Origin: Streptomyces bauhiniae
GTDB lineage: Bacteria > Actinomycetota > Actinomycetes > Streptomycetales > Streptomycetaceae
DNA: 64,000 bases
Assembly: GCF_004784475.1 (NCBI RefSeq)
Contig: NZ_SRRT01000004.1
Span: 248,001-312,000, forward strand
Direction of reading: 5' to 3'
Positions 9,355-16,982 of the stretch are shown here, in pieces (within the stretch, counting starts at the first letter, position 1; the number at the start of each line of letters is the position of its first letter). The notes below the pieces were generated by a model. The model saw only the letters and a list, made by a program, of their open reading frames with translations, made no database searches and was not told where the DNA came from. A program made the position numbers and the translations under genes.

Positions 9355-9399
9355 CCCGCCCCGCGACCCCTGGTGTGGGGGGAAGGATCGCGGGGCGGG
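9355..9399. terminator. Bidirectional terminator hairpin
   Basis: CCCGCCCCGCGA (9355-9366) pairs perfectly with TCGCGGGGCGGG (9388-9399) around a 21-base loop, between the convergent dehydrogenase and ribonuclease genes. Confidence 0.75.
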
Positions 9400-9412
9400 T
9401 CGAACGGAGTGG

Positions 9413-9808
9413 TCAGCAGCCGTAGTTGACGAGGTTGAACGTGGCGTAGTGGTCGGAGGTGTAGTAGTCCTCCTGGGTCCGCTGGCCGGTGACGATGCGG
9501 CGGGCGCCACGGGTGGAGTCGCCCGGGGTCTTCACCGTGTACTCGTGGTAGTACCCGGAGGACTGGCTGGGGAGGACGCCCTCGCGGTTCTGGAAGACGA
9601 CACCGTCCTGGGAGTACGGGTACGGGCCGCCCTGGGCGATGAGGTCGAGGGTGTCGTGCGCCTGCGACGGCAGGGAGCCGTAGCAGATGCTGCCGACCGA
9701 GGCGGTGGCCGCGTCCGCGGTGGTGGCGGAGACGGTGCCGCCGACGAGGAGGGCGGAGAGGAGGGCCGCCGCAGCGCCGATACGAGTGGTGCGTGGGGGG
9801 AATCTCAT
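9413..9808 (-). CDS. Secreted guanyl-specific ribonuclease, RNase Sa family
   Basis: A protein of 131 residues with a Sec signal peptide to about residue 33, then a small domain that follows RNase Sa of Streptomyces aureofaciens closely from memory. The catalytic residues match: Glu89 (RNase Sa E54, in YYHEY), Arg104 (R69) and His120 (H85, in DHY). The guanine-binding Glu76 (E41) is present, and Cys42 and Cys131 fit the single disulfide. It should cleave extracellular RNA after guanosine. No barstar-like inhibitor gene is adjacent, although intracellular inhibitors protect some producers. It is monocistronic between two hairpins. Confidence 0.95.
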   Translation of the reverse strand: MRFPPRTTRIGAAAALLSALLVGGTVSATTADAATASVGSICYGSLPSQAHDTLDLIAQGGPYPYSQDGVVFQNREGVLPSQSSGYYHEYTVKTPGDSTRGARRIVTGQRTQEDYYTSDHYATFNLVNYGC

Positions 9809-9903
9809 GGGTTCATGATGACGCGCGTAGACGCGTTCATGTCAATGACGGAGATGTGGATTTTCCCGGCAGGTCCGATGAGTTCTCGCGGAGTTAACCT
9901 GCC

Positions 9904-9932
9904 CCAACAGGAGCCGTTGGGGCTCCTGTTGG
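9904..9932 (-). terminator. Terminator hairpin after the RibD-like gene
   Basis: CCAACAGGAGCC and GGCTCCTGTTGG form a perfect 12-bp stem with a five-base loop, about 15 bases beyond the stop of the reductase gene and upstream of the ribonuclease gene. Confidence 0.75.
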
Positions 9933-9947
9933 CATCCCGTCGGCTGG

Positions 9948-10556
9948 CTAGAAGGACCCGTACTCGGGGCGGCCGTCGAGGTCGTACGTCTGGATGGAGA
10001 CCCCCTTGCCGGTGACCGTGCCGCCCGCGTGCTTGAAGCGGGTGGGGACGGCGCCCTCCACGAACAGCCGGCGCCCCTCACCCAGCACGACGGGGAAGGT
10101 CAGCAGGTGCAGGGTGTCGATCAGGCCGAGGTTCACCAGCGAGCGGACCAGCGCCCCGCTGCCGTGGAGCTGGACCTCGCCCTCGGTGCGCTCCTTCAGC
10201 GCCTGGACCTCCTTGGCGAGGTCGCCGGAGAGCACGGTCGTCCCGGCCCACTCGGGGTTCTGGACGGTCGCGGAGACGACGTACTTCGGCAGCGCGTTCA
10301 GCTTGGCCGCGACCGGGTTGCCGGGGTCGGTCACCTTGGGCCAATAACCCGCGAAGATGTCGTAGGTGTGGCGGCCGAGCAGGAAGGCGCCGGCCCGGCG
10401 GAAGCTCTGGTCGACGAAGCCGCCGAAGTCGTCGTCGGCGTACGGGAAGGTCCAGCCGCCCTGGCCGAAGCCGCCGCTGGTGTCCTCCTCGGGGCCGCCG
10501 GGTGCCTGGTAGACGCCGTCGAGCGAGACGAAGACGGTGGAGACGAGCTTGCCCAT
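9948..10556 (-). CDS. RibD C-terminal / dihydrofolate reductase-like protein
   Basis: A protein of 202 residues with the dihydrofolate-reductase-like fold of the RibD_C family: VSLDGVYQAPGG near the N-terminus, LLGRHTYDIF (about 78-87, the cofactor-contacting region), and LHGSGALVRSLVNLGLIDTLHLLTFPVVLGEG further on, where the glycine-rich turn binds NADPH. These small stand-alone proteins are common in Streptomyces and are mostly uncharacterised; a true riboflavin or folate role is not implied since no partner genes are nearby. GAAGAAGG precedes the ATG. Confidence 0.88.
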   Translation of the reverse strand: MGKLVSTVFVSLDGVYQAPGGPEEDTSGGFGQGGWTFPYADDDFGGFVDQSFRRAGAFLLGRHTYDIFAGYWPKVTDPGNPVAAKLNALPKYVVSATVQNPEWAGTTVLSGDLAKEVQALKERTEGEVQLHGSGALVRSLVNLGLIDTLHLLTFPVVLGEGRRLFVEGAVPTRFKHAGGTVTGKGVSIQTYDLDGRPEYGSF

Positions 10557-10643
10557 GAGGAGCCTTCTTCCGGGTGCGGGGTCGTGCTGTCAACGGTGCA
10601 GACCCCGCGCGGGACCGCAACTCATCGGTCCCCCCGGCGCGCC

Positions 10644-11774
10644 TCAGCCGTCCAGCTCCCGGAACCGCGCGGCCAGCCGGCTCGCCCCGGCCTCGGTGAG
10701 GGAACCGAAGAGGCGCAGCCGGGAGATCCCGCCGTCCGGATGGATGTCGACGCGCGCGTGCGTGCCGACGGCCGGCGCCGGGAGCGGGAAGCGGTGGTTG
10801 GTGTCCGGCTGGAGCCGGGTGCGCGGAAGGATCTCGGTCCACTCCCCGCTCTCGCCGTCCCGCACCGACACCGACGCCCAGCCCGCGCTGTTCCCCTTCA
10901 GATACGCCGTGTCGATCTCCACCGCCCGCACCAGCGCCTGTTCGGTCAGCCGGTACGTGATCCAGTCGTGGCCCCGGTCGCGGCGGCGCCGGGTCTCCCA
11001 GCCGTCGTCCATCCGCTGGGAGCGGCCCGGCCGTACGGTGTTGGCGGCCGGGGAGTAGAAGCGGTCGGAGGCGTCCTCGGCCCGGCCCCCGTTCTCCAGC
11101 GCGGCCACGTCGAAGGTGCCGAGCGTGGCCAGCCACTCCGGGTCCGGGACGATCTCGCCGTACGCGCGCAGCCGGGCGACTCCGCCGTCCGGGTGCTGGT
11201 TGAGGCGGAGGTGGGTGAAGCGTTGGGGCGCGGAGACGACGAAGCCGTTCGCCGCGTGGCCGCCGACCGGGGTGACCGGGACGAGCGTCGTCCACTTCAC
11301 GTCGTCACCGAGCAGGTCCTCGGGGGACGGGTTGCCGGGCGCCGACGTGGCCTCGACGGAGACGGCCTGCGGATGGTTGCCCCGGAAGTGCGCGGTGTCG
11401 ACCACGATCCCGCGGATCACACCGGGTGTGCCGAGGCGGATCAGCGCCCAGTCGTGGTCGTCGGCGCCCGGCCAGGGGTCCTCGGCGCTCGGGCCGCGCC
11501 GCCGCCTCGTCTCCCAGCCGTCCATGATCTTGCCCTTGTGGCCGAAGCGGCCGGGCTCGAACTCGGCGCGGTGGGGCAGCAGCAGGTTCTCCCGCTCGGC
11601 GAAGAACTCGTCGTTGGCGGCGATCACCCCGGCCCCCAGGCGCCGGTCGGCGAGGTCGGGGTGGTGGGTGAAGGGGAAGTCCGCGGTGCGGTAGTCCGCG
11701 TAGGGGTCGCCACCGCCGTAGGGAGCCGCGTCGCCGGTGAAGCGGGGCGGGGTGGAGGGTTGCTGCGCCGTCAC
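10644..11774 (-). CDS. alc: Allantoicase (allantoate amidinohydrolase, urea-releasing)
   Basis: A protein of 376 residues from a GTG start. It contains two related halves, as all allantoicases do: MDGWETRRRR occurs around residue 85 and DDGWETRRRR recurs around 255, each followed by a W(I/A)xxRLG- or TYRLT-type strand and a VDTAHFRGN or IDTAYLKGN motif. It cleaves allantoate to ureidoglycolate and urea. It starts 36 bases after allantoinase on the same strand, so the two form an operon for allantoin breakdown. Assignment is secure from the paired motifs and context. Confidence 0.95.
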   Translation of the reverse strand: MTAQQPSTPPRFTGDAAPYGGGDPYADYRTADFPFTHHPDLADRRLGAGVIAANDEFFAERENLLLPHRAEFEPGRFGHKGKIMDGWETRRRRGPSAEDPWPGADDHDWALIRLGTPGVIRGIVVDTAHFRGNHPQAVSVEATSAPGNPSPEDLLGDDVKWTTLVPVTPVGGHAANGFVVSAPQRFTHLRLNQHPDGGVARLRAYGEIVPDPEWLATLGTFDVAALENGGRAEDASDRFYSPAANTVRPGRSQRMDDGWETRRRRDRGHDWITYRLTEQALVRAVEIDTAYLKGNSAGWASVSVRDGESGEWTEILPRTRLQPDTNHRFPLPAPAVGTHARVDIHPDGGISRLRLFGSLTEAGASRLAARFRELDG

Positions 11775-11810
11775 GGTGATCGGGGGTCCTTTCGGCAGGG
11801 GGTACGGGGC

Positions 11811-13133
11811 TCAGCCGGTACGGGTGAGCAGGCGGCCCTTCGGCTCGGTGAACTCGCCCTCGCTGTAGACCCGTTGGCCGCGCAGCCAGGTGGACTTCAC
11901 CACGCCGTGCAGGGTCTTGCCGGCGTACGCGGTGACCGGGTTGCGGTGGTGGAGGCGGGCCGGGTCGACGGTGAAGGTGTCCTCCGGGGCGAGTACGGCG
12001 AAGTCGGCGTCGCGGCCCGGTGCGATGGCGCCCTTGCGGTCGAGACCGGCGAGAGCGGCGGTCTTGGCGGACATCCACTGGGTGACGTCGGTCAGTTGGT
12101 GCCCGCGCACGCGTGCCTCGGTCCAGATCGCGGGGAGGCTGAGCTGGAGGCCGGAGATGCCGCCCCAGGCGGTGGCGAAGTCCGGTGTCTTGAGGTCGGC
12201 GGTCGAGGGCGAGTGGTCGGTGACGACACAGTCGATCGTGCCGTCCGCGAGCGCCTGCCAGAGCAGGTCCCGGTTGGCGGCCTCGCGGATGGGCGGGCAG
12301 CACTTGAACTCGCTTGCCCCGTCCGGGACTTCCTCGGCGCTCAGGGTGAGGTAGTGCGGACAGGTCTCCACGGTGACGCGGACGCCTTCGGCGCGGGCGG
12401 CGGCGATGAGGGGGAGGGCGGCGGAGGAGGAGAGGTGGAGGACGTGGACGCGGGCGTTCAACCTGCTTGCTTCGCGCAGCAGTTGGGCGATGGCGTCCGT
12501 CTCAGCCGCGTGTGGGCGGGAGGCGAGGAAGCCCGCGTACGCCGGGCCGGCGGGGGCGTCCGTGAGGTGGGACGGGTCCTCGGCATGCACGATGAGCAGT
12601 CCGTCGAACTCGGTGATCTCGCCCAGGGAGGCAGCCAGTTGGGCGTTGTCCAGGTGGGGGAACTCGTCCACGCCGGACGGTGAGAGGAACGCCTTGAAGC
12701 CGAACACCCCGGCCTCGTGCAGCGGGCGCAGATCCTTGACGTTACTGGGCAGCGCGCCACCCCAGAAGCCGACGTCGACGTGGGTCCGGCCCTGTGCCGC
12801 CTCCTTCTTGATGCGGAGGTGGTCGACCGTGGTGGTCGGCGGCAGGGAGTTCAGCGGCATGTCGACGAGGGTGGTGATACCCCCGGCCGCCGCGGCACGG
12901 GTCGCGGTCCAGAACCCCTCCCACTCGGCCCGGCCGGGGTCATTGACGTGCACGTGCGTATCGACCAGGCCGGGCAGCAGCGCGTCGTCCCCCAGGTCGA
13001 CGGCCGCAACCTCCGCCTCGTACGGCAGCACAGCCTCGATCGTCCCGCCGGCAACGGTGACCGTCGCGGCCCGCACCCCCTCCGGGGTGACCACACGCGT
13101 GGACCGCAGCGCCAACTCGACGTCGTCGGACAC
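11811..13133 (-). CDS. allB: Allantoinase
   Basis: A cyclic amidohydrolase of 440 residues that opens allantoin to allantoate. Zinc-binding H60 and H62 lie in [15 protein letters not shown]147 in [10 protein letters not shown] is the carbamylated-lysine position; the later DHSPS motif supplies a further metal ligand. The GTG at 13133 is chosen because GAGAGGGG stands just upstream and the protein then has the usual length; the longer reading to 13196 would run through the promoter and operator. The gene leads the allB-alc operon and its predicted -35 box overlaps a palindrome shared with the urate operon. Confidence 0.95.
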   Translation of the reverse strand: MSDDVELALRSTRVVTPEGVRAATVTVAGGTIEAVLPYEAEVAAVDLGDDALLPGLVDTHVHVNDPGRAEWEGFWTATRAAAAGGITTLVDMPLNSLPPTTTVDHLRIKKEAAQGRTHVDVGFWGGALPSNVKDLRPLHEAGVFGFKAFLSPSGVDEFPHLDNAQLAASLGEITEFDGLLIVHAEDPSHLTDAPAGPAYAGFLASRPHAAETDAIAQLLREASRLNARVHVLHLSSSAALPLIAAARAEGVRVTVETCPHYLTLSAEEVPDGASEFKCCPPIREAANRDLLWQALADGTIDCVVTDHSPSTADLKTPDFATAWGGISGLQLSLPAIWTEARVRGHQLTDVTQWMSAKTAALAGLDRKGAIAPGRDADFAVLAPEDTFTVDPARLHHRNPVTAYAGKTLHGVVKSTWLRGQRVYSEGEFTEPKGRLLTRTG

Positions 13134-13168
13134 CCGAACCCCTCTCAGCCGTTCACGCCCAGGAAACG

Positions 13169-13209
13169 GTATTAACACCCATGTAACGGACTTCAACGTT
13201 CTGTTGAAG
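13169..13209 (-). promoter_or_regulatory. allB promoter with overlapping palindromic operator
   Basis: CTTCAACGTTCTGTTGAAG (13191-13209) is a perfect 7-5-7 inverted repeat. On the minus strand it supplies a TTGAAG -35 box, followed after 16 bases by TAATAC (13169-13174) as -10. A repressor on the palindrome would block this promoter. The same core, TCAAC-N5-GTTGA, lies in the same position before the urate operon at 31186-31200. Confidence 0.65.
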
Positions 13210-13383
13210 GAGTCTCGCGGTCCGCTCGGCCAGGAGTCAAGAGTGCCAGCCGCTGGGGCCGCGGGGCCTGAGCGGACGAGGGGGTGTTCGCGGGGGTCGG
13301 CCGCAGATGTTGCCGCACGTCACGCGGTGGCTGGCGGTGTGGGCCGGCGCGCGCCATGGCGGGTGGCCCACTGGCGGTGGAGC

Positions 13384-13755
13384 GCGGCTGCCAGCCCAGC
13401 AGGGTGCGGGCCTGGGCGGCGTCGGCGCGTACGAGGAGGCTGGGCAGGCGGCGCCGGGGCACCCGGTGCGCGCCCTCGCCCAAGCGCTCGCGCAGGGTGG
13501 CGGCGATGTACGCGAAGGGCGCCGCGTCACCGGCGGCGGCGATGAAGCGCCGTCCGGCGGCCTCGGGCGCGGTCATGGCCCGCAGGTGCAGGTCGACGAC
13601 GTCCCGGACGTCGACCACGGCCGTGGACAGGTCGGGGAGTCCGGGCATCCTGCCGTCCCTCATTGCCTGGATCAGTTGCAGCGACCCCGACAGGCGCGGT
13701 CCGAGCGCGGGTCCGATCGGTCGCGGCGAAACCGCTTCCGCCGGTCACCAGGTGT
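13384..13755 (-). pseudogene. Decayed SDR reductase/epimerase, paralogue of the gene at 14534
   Basis: Several pieces of an extended SDR are recognisable on the minus strand. LVTGGSGF lies near 13748, the glycine-rich NAD(P) motif. It is followed directly, in another frame, by PIGPALGPRLSGSLQLIQ and then VVDVRDVVDLHLRAM, RFIAAAGDA and ARTLLGW (end near 13384). Relative to the intact neighbour about 170 residues are missing between the glycine motif and the NP(V/I)G region, and about 25 more before ARTLLGW. An open frame continues to 13193 without homology. It stands head to head with the TetR-SDR operon and is not expected to be functional. Confidence 0.75.
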
Positions 13756-13771
13756 CGGGGTTGAAAACGCC

Positions 13772-13809
13772 TTAGCGAAAACGTACTGTCGAAAACGCAT
13801 TTTCGCTAA
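13772..13809. promoter_or_regulatory. Nested palindromic operator of the TetR regulator
   Basis: TTAGCGAAAA (13772-13781) and TTTTCGCTAA (13800-13809) are perfect 10-bp arms. Inside them lies a second palindrome, CGAAAACGCATTTTCG (13790-13805). The site is 57 bases upstream of the TetR start, in AT-rich sequence unusual for this window, and is likely bound by that regulator. Confidence 0.65.
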
Positions 13810-13865
13810 CCGGGTCTCCCGAACCGCGGGTCACGCGAACCAGCCATCCACGATGAGGAGCAGTG

Positions 13866-14462
13866 ATGAACGAGCGGTCGCCGGCCCCCAACCGGCGCAG
13901 ACGGCTGACCGACGAGCGCGAGCGCGAGATCCTCGATGCCACTTTCGATCTGGTGGCCGAGGTCGGCTACGAGCAGGCGACCCTGGACGAGGTCGCCCGG
14001 CGCAGCAAGGCGAGCACCGCCACGCTGTACCGGCAGTGGGAGAACAAGCCCAGACTGGTGATCACGGCGATGATGGCGCGCAAATACCCGCCGCTGCCCC
14101 CCGTCGACACCGGAGACCTGCGCGCCGACCTGGTGGCGCTGGCCCGGCTGATGCCGCCGCCGCACCCGGCCGGCACACCGACCCTGGGCATCTGGCAGGC
14201 CGTCATGACCGACCCCCAACTGGCCCAGGCGCTGCGCGACGTGCTCCTCGCCCCCTACCTCGATGCACTGCGCGCCATCCTCGACCGGCACGTCGAAGGC
14301 GGCGCGATCCGCCCGGACAACCCGGCCCTGCGGCACGCCGAGACGTTCCTCGTCGGCACGTTCTTCGTCGAGAAGCTCTTCACCGGCACGGAAGCCGACG
14401 CCGACCAGTTGATCGCGGCCATCGACGCCCTGCTCCTGCCGGCCCTGACCACCGGCCACTGA
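13866..14462 (+). CDS. TetR-family transcriptional regulator
   Basis: A protein of 198 residues. The N-terminal HTH (about 15-60) has the family pattern ILDATFDLVAEVGYEQATLDEVARRSKASTATLYRQW; this is followed by a TetR_C domain with a long helical ligand-binding region. The ATG at 13866 has GAGGAG at the right distance; a GTG lies one codon earlier. A nested palindrome upstream is its probable operator, suggesting autoregulation and control of the SDR-PPOX genes that follow on the same strand. The ligand cannot be predicted. Confidence 0.93.
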   Translation: MNERSPAPNRRRRLTDEREREILDATFDLVAEVGYEQATLDEVARRSKASTATLYRQWENKPRLVITAMMARKYPPLPPVDTGDLRADLVALARLMPPPHPAGTPTLGIWQAVMTDPQLAQALRDVLLAPYLDALRAILDRHVEGGAIRPDNPALRHAETFLVGTFFVEKLFTGTEADADQLIAAIDALLLPALTTGH

Positions 14463-14533
14463 CCCCCGTGGTCAGCCACCGGCGCCCTTGCCCCGCCGGT
14501 GCACTCTCCGACGCACAAGCGAGGAATCACCTG

Positions 14534-15586
14534 ATGAGCAGCACACCGAACGACACCGTCCTGGTCACCGGAGGCTCGGGCTTCCTCGGCGTCCGGGTGA
14601 TCGCCCAGGCCCTCGCGGAGGGCCATCGGGTGCGCACCACCGTACGTTCCCGGGCCAAGGAGGCGCGGGTCCGGGAAGACCTGAAGGCCATGGGCACCGA
14701 CGCGGACGACCGGCTCTCCTTCGTCGAGGCGGACCTGACCGCGGACGAGGGCTGGACCGAAGCGGTGACCGACTGCCGCTACGTCCTGCACACCGCCTCC
14801 CCCTTCCCCGGCGGCGAGCCCGACCACGAGGACGACCTGATCGTCCCCGCCCGCGAAGGCACCCTGCGCGTCCTGCGCGCAGCTCGCGACGCACACGTCC
14901 AGCGCGTGGTCGTCACCTCCTCCTTCGCCGCCGTCGGCTACGGGAGGCCCGCCACCGAGCGGGCCTTCACCGAGGACGACTGGACCGACCCCGACAGCGG
15001 CATCCCCGCCTACATCAGGTCCAAGACCCTGGCCGAACAGGCCGCCTGGGACTTCGTCGAGCGCGAGACCGACGGGCCGGAACTCGCCGTGATCAACCCG
15101 GTCGGCATCTTCGGCCCCGTCACCGGACCCGATCACTCCACCTCGATCAACATGATCACCAACCTGTTCGGCGGAGCCCTGCCCGGCACCCCACGGCTGT
15201 ACTTCGCCGTCGTCGACGTCCGCGACGCCGCCGAGCTGCACCTGCGCGCCATGAGCGACCCCCAGGCCGCCGGGCAGCGCTTCATCGCCGCCGCGGGCGA
15301 CGCCGTCTCCCTGCACCAGATCGCGCTCGCCATCCGCGAACGCCTCGGCCCCGCCGCCGAGGCCGTTCCGGCCGAGGAACTCCCCGACCAGGCCGTGCAC
15401 CGAGCGGCCCGGGCCAACCCCGCCCTGCAGAGCATGCTGCCCAACCTCGGCAAGATCCGCCACGTCAGCAACGACAAGGCCCGCACCGTGCTCGGCTGGA
15501 ACCCGCGCAGCAGCGCCGATGCCGTGGCCGCCACCGCCGAAAGCCTGCTCCGCCTCGGCCTGCTGCCGCCCACCAGCGGCAAGTAG
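14534..15586 (+). CDS. Extended SDR: NAD(P)-dependent aldehyde reductase / epimerase-like
   Basis: A protein of 350 residues with TGGSGFLG at 12-19 (cofactor), Ser129/Ser130 and Y160xxxK164 (YIRSK) as catalytic residues, and the NPVGIFGP region that follows in dihydroflavonol-reductase-like SDRs. Such enzymes usually reduce aldehydes or ketones with NADPH rather than epimerise sugars. It lies 71 bases after the TetR gene and is probably induced through it, for instance for detoxification of a carbonyl compound. A decayed paralogue faces it at 13384-13755. Confidence 0.9.
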   Translation: MSSTPNDTVLVTGGSGFLGVRVIAQALAEGHRVRTTVRSRAKEARVREDLKAMGTDADDRLSFVEADLTADEGWTEAVTDCRYVLHTASPFPGGEPDHEDDLIVPAREGTLRVLRAARDAHVQRVVVTSSFAAVGYGRPATERAFTEDDWTDPDSGIPAYIRSKTLAEQAAWDFVERETDGPELAVINPVGIFGPVTGPDHSTSINMITNLFGGALPGTPRLYFAVVDVRDAAELHLRAMSDPQAAGQRFIAAAGDAVSLHQIALAIRERLGPAAEAVPAEELPDQAVHRAARANPALQSMLPNLGKIRHVSNDKARTVLGWNPRSSADAVAATAESLLRLGLLPPTSGK

Positions 15587-15640
15587 CCCCCGCCCCGGCT
15601 CCGGGCCGTCAGGCCACACCTCTTCCAAGGACCCGATCCG

Positions 15641-16027
15641 ATGAGCATCCCCCCGGACGTGGCCGCCGCCCGTCACATCAGCCTGACCACCTACCGCAAG
15701 AACGGCGCCCCCGTCGCCACCCCCGTCTGGCTCGCCCCGGACGGGGAGCGCCTGGTGGTATGGACCGACCCGGCAAGCGGCAAGGTCAAACGGCTGCGCC
15801 ACACCGCCCACGTCACCCTCAGCGTCAGCGACAGCCGCGGCCGGGTCCCGCACGACGCCCCGCGCCACCAGGCCACCGCCCAGCTCCTGGGCGTCACCGA
15901 AAGCCGGGCGGCCCGCCGGGCCCTGGCCCGCCGCTACCTCCTGGTCCGCCTGACCGACCTGGCAACCCGCCTTCTGCCCCGTACAGCCCGCCCCGGCATC
16001 GCCCTCGCCATCACCTTCCCTTCCTGA
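15641..16027 (+). CDS. PPOX-class flavin/F420-dependent oxidoreductase-like protein
   Basis: A protein of 128 residues with the split-barrel pattern of the PNPOx/F420-dependent reductase family: ISLTTYRKNGAPVATPVWLAPDGERLVVWTD at the N-terminus and RLRHTAHVTLSVSDSRG after it. Many such proteins in actinomycetes use F420 or FMN to reduce small molecules, or bind haem or biliverdin. AAGGA precedes the ATG. It is the third gene of the TetR-SDR unit, so the three may form one carbonyl/redox response. Substrate unknown. Confidence 0.8.
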   Translation: MSIPPDVAAARHISLTTYRKNGAPVATPVWLAPDGERLVVWTDPASGKVKRLRHTAHVTLSVSDSRGRVPHDAPRHQATAQLLGVTESRAARRALARRYLLVRLTDLATRLLPRTARPGIALAITFPS

Positions 16028-16061
16028 CCCACCGCCCCGCCCGGCCCGAGGAGCGCCTTTC

Positions 16062-16294
16062 ATGAACACACCGCCGACCCCGCAGAGTCCACAGCGAGTG
16101 CGACCAGCGTGACGGCGGTGCGGATCAGCCAGTGGGCTCTGGCCGCGGCCGGCATCGGCACCTTCGTCTTCCATTCCGCGATCGAGCGGGCCGCACCGGC
16201 CTGCCGCCGCCCTACCCCGGGTCTCGTCACGCGGTCCGCGCAGGCGGCCCGATACACCCGCGCCTGCCCCCACCCCTGCATGCTGGTCCCATGA
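16062..16294 (+). pseudogene. Possible broken small membrane-protein gene
   Basis: An ATG at 16062 with a plausible ribosome site (GAGGAG) opens a reading frame of only 16 codons that stops at 16112. The adjoining frame, from a GTG overlapping that stop at 16109, encodes RISQWALAAAGIGTFVFHSAI, which looks like the first membrane helix of a larger protein, and then low-complexity Arg/Pro-rich sequence to 16294. This looks like the frameshifted and truncated start of a membrane-protein gene at the end of the TetR-SDR insertion. It could also be a real tiny gene; I cannot decide. Confidence 0.3.
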
Positions 16295-16917
16295 CACCCG
16301 ACCAAGCTCCCCGCCATCCCCAAGTCGCCGGGCTCCTGCTCGCCGCCGGAGGGGGGCGGAGGCTCGGGGGGCGGCCCAAGGCGCTGTTGCGGCATGACGG
16401 GGTACTGCTCGTTGAGCGGGCAGCCCGTGCTCTGCGGGAGGCCGGGTGTGACCGGGTGCACGTGGTGCTCGGAGCGGGGGCTGAAGAGGTGGGCGCACAG
16501 GCCGAGTTGAGCGGATGCGTGCTCGTGGAGAACCCCCGCTGGGCCGAAGGCATGGGGTCCTCCCTGCGGGCCGGGCTTCGCTCACTCGCGGGTACGGATG
16601 CGCGCGCCGCTCTCGTGAGCCTTGTCGATCAGCCGGGCATCGGACCCGAGGCGTACGCACGGGTGCTGGACGCGTTCACCGGTGAGACCTCCCTCGCCTC
16701 GGCCGCGTACGACGGCAGGCGCAACCACCCGGTGCTGCTGGGCGCCGCCCACTGGCCGGGGGTGGTCGAGGCCGCCCAGGGTGATCAGGGGGCCCGCGCC
16801 TACCTGCGCCGGCACTCCGCCGAGATCCGCCTCGTGGAGTGCGGGGACGTGGCGGAGCCGTACGACATCGACACCGGGGCCGACCTCGGCAGGCTGCGGC
16901 CCGGCGGGGCCCATTGA
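16291..16917 (+). CDS. MobA-like NTP transferase (possible molybdopterin cytidylyltransferase)
   Basis: A protein of 208 residues with the nucleotidyltransferase signature LLLAAGGGRRLGGRPKALL at 15-33, ENPRWAEGMGSSL around 80, and the acceptor-side motif VSLVDQPGI. This is the MocA/MobA type that transfers CMP or GMP to molybdopterin. The xanthine dehydrogenase family needs molybdopterin cytosine dinucleotide in many bacteria. A role in maturing the dehydrogenase encoded at 45112-48951 is therefore plausible, although the gene is 28 kb from it. The ATG overlaps the preceding broken frame by four bases. Confidence 0.82.
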   Translation: MTPDQAPRHPQVAGLLLAAGGGRRLGGRPKALLRHDGVLLVERAARALREAGCDRVHVVLGAGAEEVGAQAELSGCVLVENPRWAEGMGSSLRAGLRSLAGTDARAALVSLVDQPGIGPEAYARVLDAFTGETSLASAAYDGRRNHPVLLGAAHWPGVVEAAQGDQGARAYLRRHSAEIRLVECGDVAEPYDIDTGADLGRLRPGGAH

Positions 16918-16982
16918 GGTTCGGCGATCAGGAAATTACGCTGCCCAGTCCGACCAGCCCGCCACGGAGGAAGTGACCGCTC

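Noticed and set aside
10029..12683. An 884-codon plus-strand frame over RibD-like, allantoicase and allantoinase genes
   Set aside because: Antisense to three recognisable enzymes; low-complexity translation.
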